27,939 nucleotides of DNA from Aquifex sp. (lineage in GTDB: Bacteria > Aquificota > Aquificia > Aquificales > Aquificaceae): the NCBI GenBank assembly GCA_015487405.1, contig WFPV01000179.1, forward strand, positions 1 to 27,939, given 5' to 3'. This document shows positions 8,211-15,469 of this stretch, one piece after another (the stretch's first letter is position 1; each line of letters begins with the position of its first letter). Both the position numbers and the translations under genes were made by a program. A model generated the notes under the pieces. It was not told where the DNA came from, searched no databases, and saw only the letters and a program-made list of their open reading frames with translations.

Positions 8211-10396
8211 TGGTAACACCATGTAGGTAGTTGTGCGGGTGGATTAAACTCACCACAATTACTGACGAATGGAGAATCTGGATAACAGTCGTACTGTCCG
8301 GAACCTCTTCTATATCCGTGACACATTCCTCTGTCCCCGCCGCATCCTATGTGTTCTGTCCATGCATCACGCCTATCTCCTATATTCCAGTTTCCTCCAT
8401 CGTAGTCCTTTCTAAATCCCCAGAGCTTTAACATGTAGTTTCCATTTGTGTCTTTATAATTGTATGGCTCTGGAAACCAGCAATATCCTAAGAGTCTTGA
8501 TACGGGAGAACCATGAGGAATTGCAACGTGGCACTCTACACATGCCGCAGTTACCATAGGAGCAAAAGAATTGTGGGGAGATACATTATTCATTATCCAA
8601 GGAATATCGTGGCAGTTGTTACAGAATAGTTCGTTTACATTCTGTGTACCTGTTATTATTCCTGAAGGAGTGAAAAACTGCCCTTGGCTATCAGTAGGCC
8701 AGTAGGTTCCTGGACCCTTTAACATGAACTTTATGTTAGAACCGTGGGGACCTCTTGGGTCTCCTCCAGCTTCGTTTGCCGCTCCGTGACAGTCTGAACA
8801 GTACATGGTAACATTTCCTACAAAGCTCCTCCAAGGTTCGCGCATGGCCTCCGGTGGTAATGCCCTTGGTTCGTATGAACCGGGTCTCTGATTAGCACTT
8901 ACCACTACGGGGTGTCCCGATGCGTTATTTGGATTAAACTCTGCTGCTGTATCCGTTAAATTGTAAGGAGTTCCATCTAGCAATGTGCGGCCGTCAGAGA
9001 ATGTATATGCAGATACCCACTGGGTTGCGGGTCCTAAAGCCCAGTAAGAATGACATTTCATACATATCTGATATTCTGCTGTAGCTTCAGCTAAAACGGT
9101 ATACTGAGTTGGCTGTGTTCCGGCACCAGTCCAGGTAGGCTCTACACCAGTTACCCCCTTAAGAACATTTGATACTTCGTTAGAAGGTGTTGAAGGATAC
9201 CAACCCGCATTCACAGCGTCCCGTGTATCCGCTTGCCCTACATGATTACCCGGTGCTGTCATGTGAGGATTATGACAATCTACACATTCAGCATGCCTGA
9301 AGTTATCAAACGTTATTCCTTCATTACCCGGTGTTTGGTTCCCTGTTCCAAAAAGCACATCCAAGTTAGTGTGCACTCCGGAGATAGATATAACAGGATG
9401 GTTATAAGGTAAATTTAGGAGAGGCTCTATAACTTTTGTATTGTTCGCTCCTGTGCCGTGACAAGCCGACACATTAGAAGTGCTCGCCGCACCTTGGAAG
9501 CAGGTAGCTTCCTCAGACCATCTTAATAAGAAAGGTATTCCCTGACCTTTGTGTGGTGTGTGGCAGTTCAAACATCCTAACGCAGCTACAGTATTAACTC
9601 CGTATTTATCACTGACAGCTGGATCTGTATAAGTATTCGTGGCGGTGGCATGAGCACTTACATCCCAACCATTTCTTGCATGACAAGCTATACAGATGGC
9701 TTGAGCGTTAGCTCCAAAAGTAGCCCCTGTATCTATCCTTAAAAATTTTTTGTTGACAACTGGGTCATATTTATGGGGATCGTGACATGAGGTACATTCT
9801 ACATAATCAACACCACCGTAATTATACAGTTTCACTGGAGCTGTAGGTGGATCTCTTAACTCTATACTTTTAGTGGAGTTACCCACGGTGTATGTAAAAT
9901 TCGGATCGTAAGGTATCGCTACGGGATGATGGGATCGTAAATCTGTTCCTATGTATCCCTCTTCTGTAGCTGGCATTGTTCCGTCAGGATTTACTCCAAT
10001 CATATCTATAGTCTGTCCGATATCGTATAAGTTTGTCCCTCTAACCCAGTAAACTGCTCCTATTGCAACTGTTCCATCGTGGCATGATAAACACATCCTG
10101 GAGATTATACCAGGTTGACCTTTATTGAACCCAGGTTGCTGAGGAGGAGGGTATCCAGTTCTTTCCAAAAACTCACTCGTATATAGTATATAATTTTGTG
10201 TTGAAAGTAGGTGATTCCAGAGAGGTACACTAATCTGTGCGTGGTGAGGTATATGGCAAAATACACAAATTTCGTTCTCGCTTACAGCCTTTATAGTTCC
10301 TGGACCTGTAGAAGACAAATTATGGGGTGAATTTACTATACCCACATTTGAAAAAGCAACACCAACCATAAGTATAAGTAATAGTGCAGAAAGCAC
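8207..10396 (-). CDS. Large multiheme cytochrome: 10 CXXCH plus CX12CH and CX6CH
   Basis: I read 729 residues from a GTG at 10396, one base after the stop of the NHL gene and eight bases after GGGGG. This gives a neat signal peptide (LSALLLILMVGVAFS). The longer frame to 10468 would overlap the previous gene by 71 bases. The N-terminal 240 residues repeat the tetraheme module of the cytochromes at 341 and 14576: CVFCHIPHH (44), CLSCHDG (102), HHP, CTSCHDPH (201), CIACH (235). Further CXXCH sites are at 275, 371, 445, 533, 592 and 619. Two noncanonical sites are C299-x12-C312-H and C685-x6-C692-H. Three more Cys lie in the tail. It is probably a surface or outer-membrane electron-transfer protein. 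No match to octaheme reductases was evident. Confidence 0.85.
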   Translation of the reverse strand: MLSALLLILMVGVAFSNVGIVNSPHNLSSTGPGTIKAVSENEICVFCHIPHHAQISVPLWNHLLSTQNYILYTSEFLERTGYPPPQQPGFNKGQPGIISRMCLSCHDGTVAIGAVYWVRGTNLYDIGQTIDMIGVNPDGTMPATEEGYIGTDLRSHHPVAIPYDPNFTYTVGNSTKSIELRDPPTAPVKLYNYGGVDYVECTSCHDPHKYDPVVNKKFLRIDTGATFGANAQAICIACHARNGWDVSAHATATNTYTDPAVSDKYGVNTVAALGCLNCHTPHKGQGIPFLLRWSEEATCFQGAASTSNVSACHGTGANNTKVIEPLLNLPYNHPVISISGVHTNLDVLFGTGNQTPGNEGITFDNFRHAECVDCHNPHMTAPGNHVGQADTRDAVNAGWYPSTPSNEVSNVLKGVTGVEPTWTGAGTQPTQYTVLAEATAEYQICMKCHSYWALGPATQWVSAYTFSDGRTLLDGTPYNLTDTAAEFNPNNASGHPVVVSANQRPGSYEPRALPPEAMREPWRSFVGNVTMYCSDCHGAANEAGGDPRGPHGSNIKFMLKGPGTYWPTDSQGQFFTPSGIITGTQNVNELFCNNCHDIPWIMNNVSPHNSFAPMVTAACVECHVAIPHGSPVSRLLGYCWFPEPYNYKDTNGNYMLKLWGFRKDYDGGNWNIGDRRDAWTEHIGCGGDRGMCHGYRRGSGQYDCYPDSPFVSNCGEFNPPAQLPTWCYQ

Positions 10397-10397
10397 G

Positions 10398-11333
10398 TTA
10401 TTTACCCCCAAGATACCTGAGCACAACAATCCTCGCATTGTAAGAGTCGGCAACAAATATCTGGTCATCTCTTATAAATATATCCATTGGCACTGCAAAT
10501 TCTCCTTCTCCCTTGCCAAAACTTCCTATTACCAGTAGTAATTTTCCTTCCCTATTGAATATCTGAATAGTGGAGAAAAGAGTGTCTCCTACATATATAT
10601 GTCCATCTTTATCTACTGCTATTCCTCGTGGATTGGCAAAGGTTCCTATCGTAGTACCTCTTTTTCCAAAGGCAAAGATTTCCTTCCCTTCTGGACTAAA
10701 AATTCTAACTTTTGCATTTAACGAATCGGAAACGTAAATATTTCCTGTGGAATCAAGGTTTATATACGTTGGTCTGTTTAGATTTGTTCCTATCTCTCCC
10801 AACTTTTTGCCTTTTAATGTGAAAATAAGAATTTTGTTTTTGAGTGTGTCACTTATGTAAAGCCTTTCTCGTTTTTTATCTATAACTATACCTGTTGGGC
10901 GTTCAAGTTCTTTTTTTCCAAGAGTTCCTAATCTCTTTCCTTTTTTGTCGAGCAAAACTATACTACCTAATACCGAATCGCTGACATAAATTCTGTTGCC
11001 ATCAAAATCAACATCTATGGGTGATGGAAATCCATCTGCGAAATAAACGGCTTTCTCCTTAAGGTTGAAAATCAGGACCCCAGAAAGTCCTTGGTCTGCT
11101 ACGATAAAAAGGTCTTTATCCGCATATACTCCCGCTGGTTTAAGAATACGATATTCTTTTTCTTCCCCAAAGAAGAAACTCTTTAACCTTTGCCACAAGC
11201 TTTTCTTTATACCTACATCCTCTGGGGTTTCTATAGCTTTCTCGTAAGCTATACGTGCTTTTTCAGGAGGAGGAGGCCACACTATCTTTCCCCAAGAAAG
11301 AGATAACAAGAGGATAAAAATTAAAACCCTCAT
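10398..11333 (-). CDS. Exported NHL-repeat protein with PPPPEK leader motif
   Basis: The 311-residue protein has a signal peptide (MRVLIFILLLSLSWG), then VWPPPPEKARIAY, a basic linker, and about six NHL-like blades (for example RPTGIVIDKKRERLYISDT and NPRGIAVDKDGHIYVGDT). The WPPPPEKxRI start is shared with the lipoprotein at 13551-14573 and is common, to my knowledge, in propellers encoded beside multiheme cytochromes. It has no lipobox, unlike that paralogue. Its ATG overlaps the previous gene's TGA (ATGA) after GAGGTAAGG, and the giant cytochrome starts one base after its stop. Its role is likely scaffold or assembly in the periplasm; it has no catalytic motif. Confidence 0.8.
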   Translation of the reverse strand: MRVLIFILLLSLSWGKIVWPPPPEKARIAYEKAIETPEDVGIKKSLWQRLKSFFFGEEKEYRILKPAGVYADKDLFIVADQGLSGVLIFNLKEKAVYFADGFPSPIDVDFDGNRIYVSDSVLGSIVLLDKKGKRLGTLGKKELERPTGIVIDKKRERLYISDTLKNKILIFTLKGKKLGEIGTNLNRPTYINLDSTGNIYVSDSLNAKVRIFSPEGKEIFAFGKRGTTIGTFANPRGIAVDKDGHIYVGDTLFSTIQIFNREGKLLLVIGSFGKGEGEFAVPMDIFIRDDQIFVADSYNARIVVLRYLGGK

Positions 11334-11932
11334 TTTAACCTTACCTCTATTGTTCTTCCCGTATCTTTACCAAAATAATCAAGGAGTTTTTCTATAAGAA
11401 TATCTATGTTGGCTCTTATATCAGGGTAATCATCCTCGTAGGATATTTCTCCTATCCAAAGAGGACTACCATTTTTTTGAAGCTTGAGCATAAGCCAATG
11501 TATGTAAAGGGTTTGTTTATCTTCATAGTAATACGTTGCTGGAGGAAGAAGTACAGTATATATCTCGGGAGTTGCCTTTCCCTGCTCAAGCCTATATGCT
11601 GTAAATGTAAGAACCTCACTGGGCCCGTAAACTATCCTAGGAACGTATATCTGAACTGGCGTTACTCCATAATCGAACGTTAAAGTATACTCTTTACATT
11701 CCTCTTGCACCTTAAACCCTCTGGCTATTAAATTTTTCTTTAACTTTTCCTTTATAAGATTGTCCAATAGAGGGTTTTTCCCACTACTTTCTTTCTTAAT
11801 ACAAAAAGCCTTGACGTATGTACTTCCTATTGTACTTATCTGAACCTTAGGAGCACAACTGAGGATTATGCTAAAAATACCTAATAATCCTAAGACTCGT
11901 GCTATAGTAGCTCCTATCGTAGCTGAAACCAT
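11330..11932 (-). CDS. Putative DUF4136-like lipoprotein
   Basis: This 200-residue protein has an N-terminal hydrophobic stretch ending in SIILSC-APK, a plausible lipobox (Cys about residue 26). The layout then resembles DUF4136-type lipoproteins: a helix LDNLIKEKLKKNLIARGFK, a strand TLTFDYGVTP, and a C-terminal SPLWIGEISYEDD followed by a helix ending in LLDYFGK. Those proteins are envelope-located and of unknown function. The start at 11932 has an excellent AAGGAGGT site nine bases upstream, located inside the barrel gene, giving a 62-base overlap. Association with the barrel suggests an outer-membrane accessory subunit (inference). Confidence 0.65.
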   Translation of the reverse strand: MVSATIGATIARVLGLLGIFSIILSCAPKVQISTIGSTYVKAFCIKKESSGKNPLLDNLIKEKLKKNLIARGFKVQEECKEYTLTFDYGVTPVQIYVPRIVYGPSEVLTFTAYRLEQGKATPEIYTVLLPPATYYYEDKQTLYIHWLMLKLQKNGSPLWIGEISYEDDYPDIRANIDILIEKLLDYFGKDTGRTIEVRLK

Positions 11933-13532
11933 CTTTTACTACCTCCTTGTTAAAGCTTGTGTTCCATATGACACTAACTTTCCTGAAGGAGTAACTAACC
12001 TTGAAGTTTCCGCTAACACTGTAATCCATGTTGTAAAGGGTATCTTGGTAAATGTCAGCTCCAAAGGATATATGAAGGTTTCTAGTGGGTACATAGCTTC
12101 CTGAAACTTTTAGGTAAGGCTTCACACTCTCTATATTTGTAGTCATAACTTTCCAGTAATCTATACCTACTCTAAGATTGAGATTGAATTTTTTCAGCAC
12201 TCTTCCACCCCAAGATATAGAGTTATTAGACCTTATCACTTCATAAATATAGGCATATTCCTGAGAGGTAGTTTTAGTATAGGTTATGGAATGATTGAAA
12301 GATAAAGATCTACTTATATTGGTAAAAAACATCTCGGATATAGAGAAGCTTGTTGAAGCTTCTTTACCATCGAGAAATAAATTTGAATATGAAGCACTAA
12401 TATTCATTGAAGAACGAATACTTGGAAAATTTTTATTGAGATTTCCATTAAAAGCGTAGGAGTAATAATTTCTCTCCTTATCACCTATCCATTTTGAGAA
12501 GGAACCACTACTACTTAAACTTATTTTCAAAGTTTTCGTTAGTCCCCTACTATAAGAAACACCTAATCCTAAGTTGAATGATGACGTATCTTCCAAGGAA
12601 AAGAAACTGGCATTCTGATTTAGTAGCCAGTGTTTCCCCAGCCTATAGGTTATCTTTTCACTAAAGGAGTAATATTCCGTATCTATAGCACCTCTATACT
12701 GACTAAAGGATGAATTAATACTGAGAGTAAATTTTTTATTTGGAAAATAGGAAAAGCTTAGACTTTCTGTGAAAAGTTCATAATTCCCTAAGGTAGAGGA
12801 TGTATATCCTCCTCTTATATTAAAGTTCCAAGTTTTCTTTTTATAACCAAAGTTTATTCTAAAGTTTCTGTTTCTATCAAAATAGTTATAAAATGGTGAT
12901 GTGGTTTTCGTTATGTTTTCTGTATAAGAGACGTCAAATTTCTCCTTTTTTCCTATGTAACTTAAATTTGCTTGTACTTTATCTACTTTATTTTTGTAAT
13001 CAATACCTTCTATAATTGATTCAGTATCATTGGAAGAGAGAGATAAACTCATGTGTAAATCTCTTTTGCCATAAGTGAAGGTTATCCCTTTTGCACGAAT
13101 AAGTGTTTCAATATCTTGCTGAAAATTCCCTCCTACTATTCGTGAGGGGGCGTATGTTCTTGAAAAATAGATGTATATAGGAAAAGAAGTTCCTCTAAAA
13201 AGTCGGAGATTCAAGTTGTAACCGTAACCCTTAAGGGAAGATTTTACTTTAGAGTTGTTGCTAGTATATGTGGATCTATCTATTCTAAAATCACCTCTTA
13301 TATCAAAGTGAATAAATCTGGGTCTGAGGATGTAACCGTTGTACCCAATTTGAAAGTTTGTTAATAATTGATCTCTATCTACCTTTAAATTATAAGAATT
13401 ACTATACCTCCATCCATCCCTTTTCAGACCTATCTCTATTCTCCCATACAAGCCTCGCTCTTTGCCTATAAAGGAGAAAGCCGCAGACGTAGTACCAAGA
13501 ACCCCTAGTGCTAAAAATGCTTGCTTCTTCAT
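11871..13532 (-). CDS. Putative outer-membrane beta-barrel protein
   Basis: The 553-residue protein has a signal peptide (MKKQAFLALGVLGTTSAAFS). The whole mature part alternates polar and hydrophobic/aromatic residues in roughly 10-residue strands separated by short Asn/Ser/Gly/Lys turns (for example FNFNIRGGYTSSTLG, KFTLSINSSFSQYRG, HLLNQ-type repeats). It ends in STSLRIIRYF with a terminal Phe, the usual beta-barrel assembly signal. Length suggests about two dozen or more strands, similar in size to the porin partners of porin-cytochrome conduits. There are no haem motifs. It lies 18 bases after the NHL lipoprotein gene and AGGAAAG precedes the ATG. Sequence family is not recognised; being an outer-membrane pore or sheath for cytochromes is inference. 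Confidence 0.75.
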   Translation of the reverse strand: MKKQAFLALGVLGTTSAAFSFIGKERGLYGRIEIGLKRDGWRYSNSYNLKVDRDQLLTNFQIGYNGYILRPRFIHFDIRGDFRIDRSTYTSNNSKVKSSLKGYGYNLNLRLFRGTSFPIYIYFSRTYAPSRIVGGNFQQDIETLIRAKGITFTYGKRDLHMSLSLSSNDTESIIEGIDYKNKVDKVQANLSYIGKKEKFDVSYTENITKTTSPFYNYFDRNRNFRINFGYKKKTWNFNIRGGYTSSTLGNYELFTESLSFSYFPNKKFTLSINSSFSQYRGAIDTEYYSFSEKITYRLGKHWLLNQNASFFSLEDTSSFNLGLGVSYSRGLTKTLKISLSSSGSFSKWIGDKERNYYSYAFNGNLNKNFPSIRSSMNISASYSNLFLDGKEASTSFSISEMFFTNISRSLSFNHSITYTKTTSQEYAYIYEVIRSNNSISWGGRVLKKFNLNLRVGIDYWKVMTTNIESVKPYLKVSGSYVPTRNLHISFGADIYQDTLYNMDYSVSGNFKVSYSFRKVSVIWNTSFNKEVVKDGFSYDRSYYSTSLRIIRYF

Positions 13533-13550
13533 AGGCTTTCCTGTTCATCA

Positions 13551-14573
13551 CTAATTTTCTTTGTCAGAAAGGTACTGAAATACTTGTACCCTTCTGTTTA
13601 GCTGATCTACTACGTAGATACGATCTTTTTCATCTATATAGAGCCCTGCCGGTAAATGGAACTGTCCAGGTCCACTACCAGGACCTCCTACAAAGAGGAG
13701 CAACCTTCCTTCCTGATCAAATATCTGAAAGTTATCAAAGGCGGCATCGGCTACATATATATGCCCATCACTATCTATACCGACACCTTTAGGTCTGTAA
13801 AAGTCTCCAGGACGGTTCCCCGGTTGTCCAAATTTTCTTATGAAGTTGCCTTCCGGATCAAATATCTGAACCCTAAAGTTAAATGTGTCCACTACTACAA
13901 TATTCCCCGTTTTTCTATCTATGGCTATATTTGTAGGATAGTTGAACTCTCCATCAGCGATACCTCTACGCCCTATAGTAAAAAGGTGTTCTCCTGTTTC
14001 TAAATTAAAAACCTTTAAATTATGTTCTCCTGTATCTACTACATAAAGTCTATTCCTTTTCTCATCTACAGCAAGACCAGTGGGACGCTTTAGTATATTC
14101 CTACCCACACCCATCAGTACTTTACCCTCTTCATTTATGGCAAAAACCATTCCCATTCGTGCATCTGAAACCCATAACCTTCCCTTACTATCACCTGTTA
14201 TATTTATGGCTCCGGCAAAGCTCCCCACAAGTTTCAGCTCCTTCTTTTCCGTATCAAAGATGAACACTTTATTGAAAGCTGTATCCACAACGTAAATTTT
14301 GGACCCCTTAGCCCATACACCGTAGGGCTTCATTAGCTCAAGGCGAAATCTTTCTTCTCCGAGGAGCGGTGATAGAAAGTCCTTTTTACCTAAATCTGCT
14401 TCACCTCTATAACTTGCTATGTACTTAATACGCGGTTTTTCAGGAGGCGGAGGCCATACCCAGACCCCCTCCTCCTGCTGCTTTGCAGCACAACCTACCA
14501 AAAAAATCAGGGAAATTATAAATAAAAGTACCCTATCAAATATTAACTTCAAATTGCCTGACATGACCCCCAT
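13551..14573 (-). CDS. NHL-repeat beta-propeller lipoprotein
   Basis: The 340-residue protein has an N-terminal lipoprotein signal (FIISLIFLVGC-AAK, Cys about residue 28), then VWVWPPPPEKPRIKYI and six clear NHL blades (RPTGLAVDEKRNRLYVVDT, YPTNIAIDRKTGNIVVVDT, RPKGVGIDSDGHIYVADA, LPAGLYIDEKDRIYVVDQ). It is the closest paralogue of the protein at 897-1787 and likewise lies directly after a tetraheme cytochrome gene, so the cytochrome plus propeller pair is duplicated. ATG 14573 starts two bases after the cytochrome stop; ATG 14564 is an alternative. It is expected to be membrane-anchored and to face the periplasm or surface. Probable role: docking or assembly platform. Confidence 0.85.
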   Translation of the reverse strand: MGVMSGNLKLIFDRVLLFIISLIFLVGCAAKQQEEGVWVWPPPPEKPRIKYIASYRGEADLGKKDFLSPLLGEERFRLELMKPYGVWAKGSKIYVVDTAFNKVFIFDTEKKELKLVGSFAGAINITGDSKGRLWVSDARMGMVFAINEEGKVLMGVGRNILKRPTGLAVDEKRNRLYVVDTGEHNLKVFNLETGEHLFTIGRRGIADGEFNYPTNIAIDRKTGNIVVVDTFNFRVQIFDPEGNFIRKFGQPGNRPGDFYRPKGVGIDSDGHIYVADAAFDNFQIFDQEGRLLLFVGGPGSGPGQFHLPAGLYIDEKDRIYVVDQLNRRVQVFQYLSDKEN

Positions 14574-14575
14574 TA

Positions 14576-15370
14576 TTACTTAGCGTGGCACGCAAGGCAT
14601 AAAGCACTTCCTTGATTTCCTCCAACAAGTCTAAGAAACATAGGATGTTCATTGTCTGCCCAGTTTCCATCAGCCGGGTTATTGGCGTGGGGGTCGTGGC
14701 AAGATGGACATTCAACTTTTCCATTTCTTAGAAGATCTCCTATGGTTGGTCCAGCAACTCCATCGGAATCTCTCACGAGCCATGTTCCAGTTAGAGCTGT
14801 AGTTATGGGTCTTAAGCTACCGGGATTTTGATCTGGATCTGCATTAGGAGCGTTATAGACTATAGAGATTGGGTGATCGTTTGTAAGATCTGTACCGATG
14901 TTAGCGTAACTATTGGCAGGCATAGGTACAGCTACTCCATCTCCACTAAACGTAGTTCCTCCGTCTGTTGTCATGGAAACATGTGCTATATTCCCTATTG
15001 GCTGAGGTCCAGGGAGATTGACTATGGAGTTAATTGCTGTAGCTCCATCGTGACAGGAAAGGCACGCTTTTGAAGGGGCGTTGGGTTGAGCATCTGTAGT
15101 AGTACCGGAAACAGTAGTTCCATACATTGTAAATTGAGAAGTGGTATCTGCTTTGTTCCATAGAGGAGCTCCTGTAAATGCTGTGTTAGAGTGGTGAGGA
15201 GTATGACAGAATATACAAATTTCTTGAACATTTTGAGAGAAAATATTCAAATTGTTAACATTTGGATTGGTAGGTCTAAGGTCGTGTTTAGTTCCTACAA
15301 TTCCAGATCCCCCGAAAACAATACTACTTATCCCAAGAATTCCTGCGAGCACCCAACCTTTCCTTTTCAT
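14576..15370 (-). CDS. Exported tetraheme cytochrome, first gene of the operon
   Basis: Starting at the ATG 15370 after AAGGAGGT, the protein has 264 residues with a signal peptide cleaved near VFG-GSG. The mature N-terminus is GIVGTKHDL. Haem sites are CIFCHTPHH (52), CLSCHDG (103), CPSCHDPH (221) and CLACHAK at the very C-terminus (258), with PLWN after haem 1 and DHPISIVY before haem 3. Large Gly/Ser/Thr/Asn-rich loops link the haems. Low charge, loop-rich sequence and four haems over about 240 mature residues recall OmcE-like filament cytochromes, but I cannot confirm homology. It heads the ten-gene operon and has the best ribosome site, so it may be the most abundant product. The reading to 15424 is rejected. 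Confidence 0.88.
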   Translation of the reverse strand: MKRKGWVLAGILGISSIVFGGSGIVGTKHDLRPTNPNVNNLNIFSQNVQEICIFCHTPHHSNTAFTGAPLWNKADTTSQFTMYGTTVSGTTTDAQPNAPSKACLSCHDGATAINSIVNLPGPQPIGNIAHVSMTTDGGTTFSGDGVAVPMPANSYANIGTDLTNDHPISIVYNAPNADPDQNPGSLRPITTALTGTWLVRDSDGVAGPTIGDLLRNGKVECPSCHDPHANNPADGNWADNEHPMFLRLVGGNQGSALCLACHAK

Positions 15371-15469
15371 TTTGCTACCTCCTTGTATTATTGAACGTAA
15401 AGCTCTGATTTTAATATACTTCAAATTATAAAGACCATGTCATAAAAAATATTTATAAATGTGTTAATT
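15371..15469 (-). promoter_or_regulatory. Probable promoter region of the cytochrome operon
   Basis: This AT-rich spacer lies between the flavoprotein stop and the operon's first gene. On the minus strand it contains ATGACA and, 19 bases later, TATATT, as well as TATAAT without a good -35. These could form a promoter, but spacing is poor. No clear terminator hairpin for the flavoprotein gene was seen, so read-through is possible. Confidence 0.3.

Noticed and set aside
8207..10396. Identity as MccA-type sulfite reductase or octaheme hydroxylamine/tetrathionate reductase
   Set aside because: No matching haem spacing, CXXCK site or catalytic pattern was seen; the only link is the presence of long-loop haem motifs and a haem lyase.
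10397..10468. Longer N-terminus for the giant cytochrome
   Set aside because: It would overlap the NHL gene by 71 bases; the GTG at 10396 sits right after that stop and begins a clean signal peptide.
11477..14295. Open frames on the plus strand opposite the barrel, lipoprotein and NHL genes
   Set aside because: They lack ribosome sites and signal-like or domain patterns and are mirror images of well-supported minus-strand genes.
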